From Bifidobacterium sp. ESL0775 (GTDB lineage Bacteria; Actinomycetota; Actinomycetes; Actinomycetales; Bifidobacteriaceae), in contig NZ_CP113917.1 of assembly GCF_029395475.1 (NCBI RefSeq), positions 1,984,001-2,048,000 on the forward strand: DNA of 64,000 bases, given 5' to 3'. The notes beneath the pieces are model-generated. The model worked only from the letters and a program-made list of their open reading frames with translations, was not told the DNA's origin and did no database searches. Of the stretch, positions 47,657 to 55,839 are shown in pieces. Position 1 is the first letter of the stretch. Every line of letters starts with the position of its first letter. The translations under genes and the position numbers were made by a program.

Positions 47657-48424
47657 ATGACCGATTTGACATTGATGACGATGGCCCCCAACCCTGCCAG
47701 CGTGCTGCCAAGCCTCGCCCTGCTTTCCTACCGCGTGCGCGTGCTGCCGATGGACGCCGCGAGCCTCGTGAAACTTCCCGAAAACACCATTCTTTTCCTT
47801 GACGCGCGCGACGACCTCGCCAACGCCAAGACGCTGTGCAATCTGATCCACGCCTCAGGACTTTCCATTCCGATCATTCCTATTATCACCGAAGGCGGCT
47901 TCACCGCCATCAACATCCAGTGGGGTGTGGCCGACGTCATGGTGAGCAACGCATCCCCCGCGGAAGTCGAGGGACGCCTGCGGCTGGTCTGCGAGCGCGG
48001 CAATGCGGCCCCGACCGCCACACGCACGTCCGTGGAGCGCGAGAACTACCGCGACGACGGGCAGATCCGCTCCGGCGACCTGGTCGTGGACACCAAGGGT
48101 TATACGGCGACGCTCAACGGCGAACCGGTCAATTTGGCCTACAAGGAATTCGAGCTGTTGAAGTACCTCGTCCAGCATCCGCACCGCGTTTTCACCCGCG
48201 CCCAGCTCCTGCAGGAGGTGTGGGGCTACGACTACTACGGCGGCACGCGCACGGTCGACGTCCACGTGCGTCGTCTGCGCGCTAAGCTCGGCGGCGAATA
48301 CGAGCACATGATCGGCACCGTGCGCAACGTCGGCTACCGTTTCGACCCGCCGGACGACGGCGACAGCGCCAGCGGCGACCACCACGACGACAATGCCGGT
48401 GACGCGGATGGCGACAATCTCTGA
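47657..48424 (+). CDS. glnR: GlnR-type OmpR-family regulator
   Basis: 255 residues from MTDLTLMTM at 47657. The N-terminal pseudo-receiver (LPENTILFLDARDDLANAKT, IIPIITEGGFTAINIQWGV) matches Streptomyces GlnR, which works without a partner kinase. The C-terminal winged helix is very conserved (AYKEFELLKYLVQHPHRVFT, RTVDVHVRRLRAKL, GTVRNVGYRF). It controls nitrogen-assimilation genes. After the domain, ~27 residues of Asp/Gly/His/Asn-rich tail (SGDHHDDNAGDADGDN) are unusual. Confidence 0.93.
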   Translation: MTDLTLMTMAPNPASVLPSLALLSYRVRVLPMDAASLVKLPENTILFLDARDDLANAKTLCNLIHASGLSIPIIPIITEGGFTAINIQWGVADVMVSNASPAEVEGRLRLVCERGNAAPTATRTSVERENYRDDGQIRSGDLVVDTKGYTATLNGEPVNLAYKEFELLKYLVQHPHRVFTRAQLLQEVWGYDYYGGTRTVDVHVRRLRAKLGGEYEHMIGTVRNVGYRFDPPDDGDSASGDHHDDNAGDADGDNL

Positions 48425-48744
48425 ACCATTTTCGAAGGCGCGATGGCCGCAGAAACTGGTTCACGACAGAAAGCCGGCCGAAACAAAACCAGGCACTCCG
48501 TAGAGCTTCGGGAAACGTCGTCAAGAAACATTCCGGGCCTTGCCGAGACAAGGTCGACGCTATCTCAATGTAATACTTTCGCACGGCTGCCGGTTGGCCC
48601 AGGCGCCGCATCGACGGCCGTGCCATCGGCCTTGCAAACGACGCAAAGCGGGTGACAACGTTTCGCCGCGTGCCTATAGTGGGCAGAAGATCCGCCTCGT
48701 TTTCACAATGAAGCACCACCGTCAATAAAAGGAACGAACAGCCA
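48425..48744. other. Intergenic stretch between glnR and nth
   Basis: 320 bases with no supported gene. An AAAGGAACG ribosome-binding site for nth lies at its right end. No terminator-like hairpin for glnR stands out. Confidence 0.3.
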
Positions 48745-49413
48745 ATGCCCAGGGAGACCAAAGCGCAACGCGCCGAACGCATCCACGCCGAATACGACGT
48801 GCTGTGCCAGATGTTCCCCGAGGCGATGTGCACGCTCGATTACGAAACCCCGTTCCACCTGCTAGTCGCCACCGTGCTGAGCGCGCAGACCACGGACGTT
48901 CGGGTCAACAGCGTCACGCCGGAATTGTTTCGCGACTACGGCACGCCGGAAACACTGGCGGTGGCCGACCCGGAACGCATCGAGGACATCATCCACCCGC
49001 TCGGCTTCTACCACACGAAATCCGCCCATATCATCGAGCTGGCCGCGCAGATCGTCCGCGATTTCGACGGCGTGGTGCCCCAGACGATGGAGGAGCTCAC
49101 CACGCTTTCGGGCGTGGGCCGCAAAACTGCCAACGTCGTGTTGGGCGACGCGTTCGGCGTGCCCGGCTTCCCCGTCGACACGCACGTCATCCGCGTGACC
49201 GGACGCCTGCGCTGGCGCACCGACTGGCGCAACAAGCACCCCGACCCGGTCAAGGTCGAGAAGGAAATCACGCAGTATTTCGAGCCTGCGGAATGGTCGA
49301 ACCTCTCCCACCGCCTCATCCTCTTCGGCCGCAGCGTGTGCACCGCGCGCAACCCCGACTGCGAGTCGTGCCTCCTGAATGACACCTGCCCGTCCGCGTT
49401 CCACCCGCTCTGA
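48745..49413 (+). CDS. nth: Endonuclease III
   Basis: 222 residues; base-excision glycosylase/AP lyase for oxidised pyrimidines. The helix-hairpin-helix LSGVGRKTANVVLGDAFG carries the catalytic Lys at ~127, and the catalytic Asp is in FPVDTHVIRVTGR at ~145. The C-terminus holds the 4Fe-4S cluster pattern Cys-x6-Cys-x2-Cys-x5-Cys (CTARNPDCESCLLNDTC). Confidence 0.97.
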   Translation: MPRETKAQRAERIHAEYDVLCQMFPEAMCTLDYETPFHLLVATVLSAQTTDVRVNSVTPELFRDYGTPETLAVADPERIEDIIHPLGFYHTKSAHIIELAAQIVRDFDGVVPQTMEELTTLSGVGRKTANVVLGDAFGVPGFPVDTHVIRVTGRLRWRTDWRNKHPDPVKVEKEITQYFEPAEWSNLSHRLILFGRSVCTARNPDCESCLLNDTCPSAFHPL

Positions 49414-49716
49414 GCCAGCGCAAACAGTAATACCAAAAACACTGGAAACACGCCGCCGAACGGCCGACGGCCAGCTTCCGCCGAATGTCGGCACCGCAAA
49501 ATGCGAGCCATAAAACGCTCCACAAAACGCCCATCAAAACCGTTCTACAAAACACTTCACAAAAGCGCCGTCAGCCTCGTCACGCAACGCAATAAATCCC
49601 GATATCCATATCTAGACACGCCGTACATATTTGTCGTAGCCCAGTATTTCAAGCGTTTCAAGGGACCCTCAAAAGTTCTCAGGAATCATTCAGCACCCGC
49701 TAGTAAACTTTGACCC
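49414..49716. other. Intergenic stretch between nth and the binding-protein gene
   Basis: 303 bases; the second half is AT-richer. At its right end TAAACT is seven bases before the next ATG, with no ribosome-binding site, suggesting a leaderless transcript of the following gene. No other feature is supported. Confidence 0.35.
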
Positions 49717-51246
49717 ATGTCACGGCATTCGCAGCACTCGAGCGGACCAATGAAGGGTCTTGCGTTCTTCGGTGCCGCCGTGGCCGTGCTCGCCCTCGTC
49801 GCCGCCGGCTTTTCGCATTACAATCATCGCACGCAAAATGATCCGACGATGCTCCATTCCGGTTCGGAAATCACCGTCGGCCTGGACGGCCCGGCCCCGG
49901 AATCGCTGGATATCCGCTCGGTCGCAGGCAAAGAGCTCGACCAGGCGCTGATTGGCAATGTCTATGAGACGCTGGTGGGACGCGACCAAAGCAACAAGCT
50001 CGTCCCCTCCATCGCCGAAAGCTGGGAGGTCTCCAAAGACGGCCTCAACTACACGTTCACACTGAATCCCGACATGCGCTTCGCCAACGGCGACGCCCTC
50101 GACTCCACCGATGTGGTCTATTCGCTGCAACAGACCATCGAGAAGAACTTCATTGGCGCCCAAGACCTCACGGGCCTCAAAACCGTCAAGAACCCCGACA
50201 CCTCGACGGTGCAGATCACGCTCAACAGCCCAAACCCGAGGCTGTTGCGGGCGCTTTCCTCGCGTGCGGGCATCATCTACGACGCGAGCGCCAACATCAA
50301 CTACGCCAAGCAGACCAGCGGCAGCGGCCCGTTCACCGTTCACAATTTCACCCCCGGCGGCCCCATCGTCTTCGTGCGCAACCCCCTGTATTGGAAGGTG
50401 CAGGCGGCCAGCTCGCAGATGACCATGAGGTATTACAATTCGGAGGACGGGCTCCAGCAGGCGCTTAAGACGGGTGAGATCCAACTCGCCGTGCTGCGCC
50501 CCTCCGATTCGCCGCAACCATTCCGCAACGACAAGAAAACCAACGTTTCCAAAGGGATCACCACCTCCAAAGTGGTGCTCGCCCTCAACAACAACCCCGA
50601 TTCGATCTTTTCCGACCAACGCGCCCGCACGGCCGTGCGTTATATTCTCGACAACGAGGCGATAGCCAAAAGCCAGCCCAACGCCGCAGCCGCGCTGAAC
50701 GGCCCGATCAGCCCGCTCGAACCCGGCTACGACGACCTTTCCGCGACGTTCCCGCACAACCTCGACGAAGGCAAGAACGACATCAACTACTTCGGCCCCT
50801 CCTACATCGGCAACGTCACCCTTCTCGTCCCCAGCGAATACACCTCGCTCGGCCAGCAGATCGTCGAGCAATTGCAGGCCACCCGGCTCAACCCCGTGAT
50901 GCAGGTGGTCGACGACGACACGCTTTCCCAACGCGTCGCCGACGGCGACTACAAAATGGCCATCACCACCATGCAAGGGCCAAACGACGTGGGGGCGTTC
51001 GCCAACGGCGTCTTCGGCTACCAGAACAGCCAGGCCCAGCAGGACTACCGCAACGCGCTGGCCTCCCCCAACGACATCGATTTCCAAAACAACCTGCGGG
51101 CCTACTCCAAATCGGTAAGCTCGGACGCCGCATGCGCCTGGCTTTACACCGAAAGCAGCATGGTGGTCGCAAACAATGACGTCACCGGATATCCCAAGAA
51201 CATGACCGACGAGTACCTGCCGTTGCGCGACGTAAGGCTGAAGTAG
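49717..51246 (+). CDS. ABC transporter substrate-binding protein, family 5 (OppA/DppA-like)
   Basis: 509 residues. One N-terminal hydrophobic segment (GLAFFGAAVAVLALVAAGF) lacks a lipobox cysteine, so the protein is membrane-anchored rather than lipidated. The body has the family layout: YETLVGRDQSNKLVPSIAES, GLNYTFTLNPDMRFANGD, SGPFTVHNFTPGG, VRYILDNEAIAK and a C-terminal lobe. Such proteins bind peptides or related solutes. The permease and ATPase genes are not adjacent. Confidence 0.85.
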   Translation: MSRHSQHSSGPMKGLAFFGAAVAVLALVAAGFSHYNHRTQNDPTMLHSGSEITVGLDGPAPESLDIRSVAGKELDQALIGNVYETLVGRDQSNKLVPSIAESWEVSKDGLNYTFTLNPDMRFANGDALDSTDVVYSLQQTIEKNFIGAQDLTGLKTVKNPDTSTVQITLNSPNPRLLRALSSRAGIIYDASANINYAKQTSGSGPFTVHNFTPGGPIVFVRNPLYWKVQAASSQMTMRYYNSEDGLQQALKTGEIQLAVLRPSDSPQPFRNDKKTNVSKGITTSKVVLALNNNPDSIFSDQRARTAVRYILDNEAIAKSQPNAAAALNGPISPLEPGYDDLSATFPHNLDEGKNDINYFGPSYIGNVTLLVPSEYTSLGQQIVEQLQATRLNPVMQVVDDDTLSQRVADGDYKMAITTMQGPNDVGAFANGVFGYQNSQAQQDYRNALASPNDIDFQNNLRAYSKSVSSDAACAWLYTESSMVVANNDVTGYPKNMTDEYLPLRDVRLK

Positions 51247-51365
51247 CGGCCGCACACGACCAGGCAGCCGAGATTTTCGCGGTAATTTCAGGCTTTTTGC
51301 CCCACGATTCCATTTAATACGGGAATGCGCCTTGATGTCACCATTCCTTTCTAAAATTGGGCTTT

Positions 51366-54116
51366 ATGACTGATCAGGACAATAGCATCATCAACGCAAG
51401 CCTTTCGCCCCTTCCCGACAGGGTCGGCGTCGACGGCCTGGAAGACAAATGGCGCGCCGAATGGAACGACGACGGCATCTACGATTTCGACATCCCGCGC
51501 GACGGCAACGGCAAGCCCGACCGCAAGGCCGTCTACTCCATCGACACCCCGCCGCCCACGGTTTCGGGCAGCCTGCACGTGGGCCACGTCTTCTCCTACA
51601 CCCACACCGACGTCATCGCCCGCTACGAGCGCATGAAGGGCAAGCACGTCTTCTACCCGATGGGCTGGGACGACAACGGCCTGCCCACCGAGCGCCGCGT
51701 GCAGAACTATTACGGGGTGCGCGTCGACACCTCGCTCAAGTATGACCCCGATTTCAAGCCGCCGTTCGAGGGCACGCAGGGCAAGAAGCTCGAGGCCCGC
51801 GACCAGGTTCCGGTAAGCCGCAAGAACTTCGTGGAGCTGTGCGAGCGCCTGACCGCGCAGGATGAGAAGCAGTTCGAGGAGCTGTGGCGCTCCCTGGGCA
51901 TGTCCATCGACTGGCGCCAGACCTACCACACCATCGGCGAGCACCCTCAGCGTGTGGCGCAGAAGGCGTTCCTGCGCAACCTCGCCCGCGGCGAGGCCTA
52001 TCAGAAGGACGCGCCCGGCCTCTGGGACGTCACCTTCCAGACCGCCGTGGCACAGGCCGAGTTGGAAAGCCGCGAATACGACGGCTTCTACCACCGCGTC
52101 GCCTTCCGTTTCGAGGACGGCACCCCAATCTACATCGAGACCACCCGCCCTGAGCTCTTGGCCGCCTGCGGCGCGCTGATCGCCAACCCCGACGACGAGC
52201 GCTACCAGAAGTACTTCGGCCAGTACGTCTACTCCCCGCTCTTCAAGGTGAAGGTGCCGATTCTCGCGCACCCGGCCGCAGAGATGGACAAGGGCGCCGG
52301 CATCGCGATGTGCTGCACCTTCGGCGACCAGACCGATATCGAGTGGTGGCGTGACCTCAACCTGCCGACCCGCCCGATCATCCAGCGCAACGGCCGCATC
52401 ATCATGAGCGTGCCCGACTGGATCACCGATCAGGGCGGCAAGAAGATCTTCGAGGAGACGGAAGGCAAGACCACCTTCACCGCCCGTAAGATCATCGTCG
52501 AGCACTTGCGCGAGTCCGGTGACCTCGACGGCGAGCCGAAGCCCACCAAACGTATGACAAACTTCTACGAGAAGGGCGACAAGCCGCTCGAAATCGTCAC
52601 CTCCCGCCAGTGGTACTTGAAGAACGGCGGCACCGACATGAAGCTGCGCGCCGAACTCCTAGAGCGGGGCAAGGAACTCGAGTTCCACCCCGATTTCATG
52701 CGCGTGCGCTATGAGAACTGGGTCAACGGCCTGAACGGCGACTGGCTCATCTCGCGCCAGCGCTTCTTCGGCGTCCCGTTCCCGCTTTGGTACCCCGTGA
52801 AGGCCGACGGCGAGACGAATTACGATCACCCGATCACCCCCAGCGAGGACCAGTTGCCGATCGATCCGACCACCGACGTGCCGGCCGGTTATGACGAATC
52901 GCAACGCGACGTGCCCGGCGGCTTCACCGCCGAGAAGGACATCATGGACACCTGGGCCACCTCGTCGCTGACCCCGCAGATCGTCACGCACTGGGAGGAA
53001 CCGGACCAGGACAGCAAGGACCTCTTCAACGCGGCCTTCCCGATGGACCTGCGCCCGCAAGGCCAGGACATCATCCGCACCTGGCTCTTCAGCACCATGG
53101 ACCGCGCGCACCTCGAGAACCATTGCCTGCCGTGGGCGCACACCGCGCTTTCCGGCTGGATCCTCGACCCCGACCACAAGAAGATGTCGAAGTCCAAGGG
53201 CAATGTGGTCGTCCCCAAGGAGCCGATCGACAAGTACGGCGCCGACGCGGTTCGCTATTGGGCCGCCTCCGCCAAGCTTGGCCTCGACGCCACCTACGAC
53301 GAAGGCCAGATGAAGATCGGCCGCCGTCTGGCCATCAAGCTCCTGAACGCCACCAAGTTCGCGCTGGCCATCGGCCGCGAGGACGACAACCATCACGTTG
53401 GTGCCGCGGCAACCGCCGCGTGGAATCCGGCCGATGTCACCGAGCCGCTCGACCGCGCCGTGATGGCCCGGATGGCCTCCGTCATCCGCGAAGCCACCAA
53501 GTCGATGGATGCCTACGAGCATTCCAAGGCCCTTGAGATCATCGAGGCTTTCTTCTGGCAGTTCTGCGACGACTACATCGAACTGGTGAAGAACCGCGCC
53601 TACGGCACCGCCGACGCGACTGGCAAGACGCCGTCTGAGGCCGCTGTGAAGTCCACACGCACCACGCTGGGCCTGGGTCTTGAGGCGTTCGCCCGTCTCT
53701 TCGCGCCGTACATGCCCTTCGCCACCGAAGAGGTCTGGCATTGGATGCACGCGGGCGAAGGCTCGGTGCACACTGCAGCTTGGCCGAAGGCCAATCTTTA
53801 CGAGGCCGCCGCCGGCGACGCCGATCCCGACATGCTCGTCTGGGCCGGCAAAGCGCTGGCCGAGTTGCGTGGCTTGAAGTCACAGGCCAAGGTCTCCATG
53901 AAGACCCCGATCCTGAAGGCGACCTTGAATGTGCCTTCAGCCGGCAAGCAGGCCGTCGAGGACAGCCTCATCGACATCGCCGAAGCCGGCAAGGTCACCG
54001 GCCCGCTTACGGTCGCGGTCGATGATTCGGCCGATACCCCCGACAACGAGATCGTGGTGCGTGTCAGCGACGCTGAACTCGGCGAGCCGCCAGCCAAGAA
54101 GCCCAAGAAGAAGTAG
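51366..54116 (+). CDS. valS: Valine--tRNA ligase
   Basis: 916 residues from MTDQDNSII at 51366. The HIGH motif is in GSLHVGHVFSYTHTD, KMSKS in KKMSKSKGNVVVPKEP, and the editing domain around ETTRPELLAACGALI. An insert in the first third (YGVRVDTSLKYDPDFKPP) is usual for actinobacterial ValS. TAAAAT lies eight bases before the ATG without a Shine-Dalgarno site. The C-terminus lacks a long coiled-coil arm and ends in a Lys-rich tail. Confidence 0.97.
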   Translation: MTDQDNSIINASLSPLPDRVGVDGLEDKWRAEWNDDGIYDFDIPRDGNGKPDRKAVYSIDTPPPTVSGSLHVGHVFSYTHTDVIARYERMKGKHVFYPMGWDDNGLPTERRVQNYYGVRVDTSLKYDPDFKPPFEGTQGKKLEARDQVPVSRKNFVELCERLTAQDEKQFEELWRSLGMSIDWRQTYHTIGEHPQRVAQKAFLRNLARGEAYQKDAPGLWDVTFQTAVAQAELESREYDGFYHRVAFRFEDGTPIYIETTRPELLAACGALIANPDDERYQKYFGQYVYSPLFKVKVPILAHPAAEMDKGAGIAMCCTFGDQTDIEWWRDLNLPTRPIIQRNGRIIMSVPDWITDQGGKKIFEETEGKTTFTARKIIVEHLRESGDLDGEPKPTKRMTNFYEKGDKPLEIVTSRQWYLKNGGTDMKLRAELLERGKELEFHPDFMRVRYENWVNGLNGDWLISRQRFFGVPFPLWYPVKADGETNYDHPITPSEDQLPIDPTTDVPAGYDESQRDVPGGFTAEKDIMDTWATSSLTPQIVTHWEEPDQDSKDLFNAAFPMDLRPQGQDIIRTWLFSTMDRAHLENHCLPWAHTALSGWILDPDHKKMSKSKGNVVVPKEPIDKYGADAVRYWAASAKLGLDATYDEGQMKIGRRLAIKLLNATKFALAIGREDDNHHVGAAATAAWNPADVTEPLDRAVMARMASVIREATKSMDAYEHSKALEIIEAFFWQFCDDYIELVKNRAYGTADATGKTPSEAAVKSTRTTLGLGLEAFARLFAPYMPFATEEVWHWMHAGEGSVHTAAWPKANLYEAAAGDADPDMLVWAGKALAELRGLKSQAKVSMKTPILKATLNVPSAGKQAVEDSLIDIAEAGKVTGPLTVAVDDSADTPDNEIVVRVSDAELGEPPAKKPKKK

Positions 54117-54153
54117 GCTTGTGCCATACGGCTTGTGATAGTAGTCATAACAA

Positions 54154-54194
54154 CGTAAGAGGGCTGCACTAATCAAAAGTGCAGCCCTCTTACG
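54154..54194. terminator. Bidirectional terminator after valS
   Basis: CGTAAGAGGGCTGCACT and AGTGCAGCCCTCTTACG form a perfect 17-bp stem with a 7-nt loop, then TTTTC on the + side. It lies between the convergent valS and the acidic-protein gene. Confidence 0.95.
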
Positions 54195-54221
54195 TTTTCT
54201 TTAGCCGTCAATCAGCGGGGT

Positions 54222-55103
54222 TCAGATCCCACCGCTTTTGCCGAGATCCAGGCGCTTGAGTTCGGGGACGACCGCCAGCGGATCGTTGATCGTGCTGACA
54301 GGGGCATCCTTGCCACCCTCGGTCTGCGCGTCAGCGCCATCACCGAAATCGTCATCCGGGTCGATGCCGGTCTCCTCGGATTCATCCAGCTCTTCCTCCG
54401 CGTCAGCATCAGCATCATCTAAGCCTTCCGACGCCTCGACATCAAGATCGTCATCACCCGGCACGTCCACGTCCTCTGCCTCGTCATCATCGGCCCCGCC
54501 ATCATCGTCAACGTCATCGACGTCATCCAACGCGTCCGGATCGGCGTATTCCTTGGCGTCCTCGAACGCCACGGCTCCGGCTGAATCCGGCGAGTCTTTG
54601 CGGTCGTCCTTCGCCTCGCGCTCCTCCTCGCGCGCCGCGATGTCCTGCAAGGTGCGGGCGAAGCGCATCACCTGTTCGTCGGTGATGCTTTCCATCTTGG
54701 CCTTGGTCATCACCGAACGCATGACCATGCGGATATGCGTGACGTCGAACGCCGGCCCCTTCTCGCGCTTCGACTTGTCCTTTTTCGCGTAGATCTCCAA
54801 GCCATGCTTACCCTCATGCGCATGGACGTGCGGCGTCCATTTGTGTCCGGTTTGCGAGGCGTCGAGCAGCGTGGCGAGCCTGGCGATCAGCAGCGCGCTT
54901 TGCATGCTCGAAAGCCCGTACCACGAGCACATCAGATACCACGAGACCGAACGCTCCAACGTCCCGCCGAGAATTTCGTCGTATTCGTCCATCGCCATCT
55001 GCATCAGGAACAGCCGGTCCTCGAGCCGCTTCTCTGTGGTATCAAGGTTATCGACCATCTTGAAGTTCTTCTTGGTAATCTTCTTGCCATGTTTCTTGCC
55101 CAT
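54222..55103 (-). CDS. Acidic protein of unknown function
   Basis: 293 residues from MGKKHGKKITKKNFK at 55103, chosen because GGAGG sits six bases before it. The first ~130 residues form a basic-then-helical domain (RLEDRLFLMQMAMDEYDEIL, WYLMCSWYGLSSMQSALLIA, FDVTHIRMVMRSVMTKAKM). The last ~120 are extremely rich in Asp/Glu (for example DDVDDVDDDGGADDDEAED). I do not recognise the family; the layout is seen in bifidobacterial hypothetical proteins. The acidic tail may mimic nucleic acid or bind metal or basic partners. Confidence 0.7.
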   Translation of the reverse strand: MGKKHGKKITKKNFKMVDNLDTTEKRLEDRLFLMQMAMDEYDEILGGTLERSVSWYLMCSWYGLSSMQSALLIARLATLLDASQTGHKWTPHVHAHEGKHGLEIYAKKDKSKREKGPAFDVTHIRMVMRSVMTKAKMESITDEQVMRFARTLQDIAAREEEREAKDDRKDSPDSAGAVAFEDAKEYADPDALDDVDDVDDDGGADDDEAEDVDVPGDDDLDVEASEGLDDADADAEEELDESEETGIDPDDDFGDGADAQTEGGKDAPVSTINDPLAVVPELKRLDLGKSGGI

Positions 55104-55292
55104 ACCAGCCTCCATGCCGACATACGCCAAAACTCATTACAAGGCAATAGTATCATTTTTGGATGTTTCGTTTCCCGAGCATAACAAATGCGGAAATCAT
55201 CGTTGACTCATTGGCATTCGCTTGGATATGGCTTTCAGACGATGACTTGCACATCAAAGAATGCAGAACCGTTCAAAAACTTGGCGTCTTTT

Positions 55293-55706
55293 TCAAGCGT
55301 AGATATCAAGCACTCCTGGATCGCCGCCGGCATCGGCGATGCGCTGGTGACGCTTCTTGGCTTCGGTGACCACGAACTCGCGGTAGTTCTCCTCGATGCT
55401 CGGGTCAAGTCCGGCGTTGATGGCGACCTCTTTGAGCCGCTTGGCCTGCTGGTTCTCACGTTCCCGATCCTCCGGCGCGAATCCCGCCTGGGCCTTCAGA
55501 ACGCCGACCTCCGAGGTGTACTTGAAGCGCTCCGCAAGCAACGAGACGATGGCCGTGTCCACATTGTCGATGGATTGGCGCAGCTGTTTGATGCGCTCGA
55601 CGGCCTGCGCGGTCTGCGGGTTTGCCTGTTCCTGCGCGTCGTCGATGGTGGTGTCGCGCCAACCCTCGCCTTGCGAGGTCTTGTGGTTCTCGGAAAAATC
55701 AGTCAT
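55293..55706 (-). CDS. Chorismate mutase (AroQ class)
   Basis: 137 residues from MTDFSENHK at 55706. The C-terminal ~95 residues are an AroQ helix bundle: RIKQLRQSIDNVDTAIVSLL, AERFKYTSEVGVLKA, APEDRERENQQAKRLKE and NYREFVVTEAKKRHQRI. It carries the Arg/Lys/Glu residues that hold chorismate. It converts chorismate to prephenate for Phe/Tyr synthesis. TATGGT is six bases before the ATG, again possibly leaderless. Confidence 0.9.
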   Translation of the reverse strand: MTDFSENHKTSQGEGWRDTTIDDAQEQANPQTAQAVERIKQLRQSIDNVDTAIVSLLAERFKYTSEVGVLKAQAGFAPEDRERENQQAKRLKEVAINAGLDPSIEENYREFVVTEAKKRHQRIADAGGDPGVLDIYA

Positions 55707-55775
55707 GTCTTTACCATACGACAAGAGCACACCATTATCGCCATTCGTCATCGACCGATAGCACGGAAGCAGGCA

Positions 55776-55810
55776 TACAAAAACGGCATCCAGCCGAAGC
55801 CGGATGCCGC
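55776..55810 (-). terminator. Terminator after rho
   Basis: On the minus strand GCGGCATCCGGC, loop TTCG, GCTGGATGCCGT, followed by TTTTTGT. A strong stem 30 bases past the rho stop. Confidence 0.92.
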
Positions 55811-55839
55811 TCGCGATGTAATACTAATACTCAGTGAAA

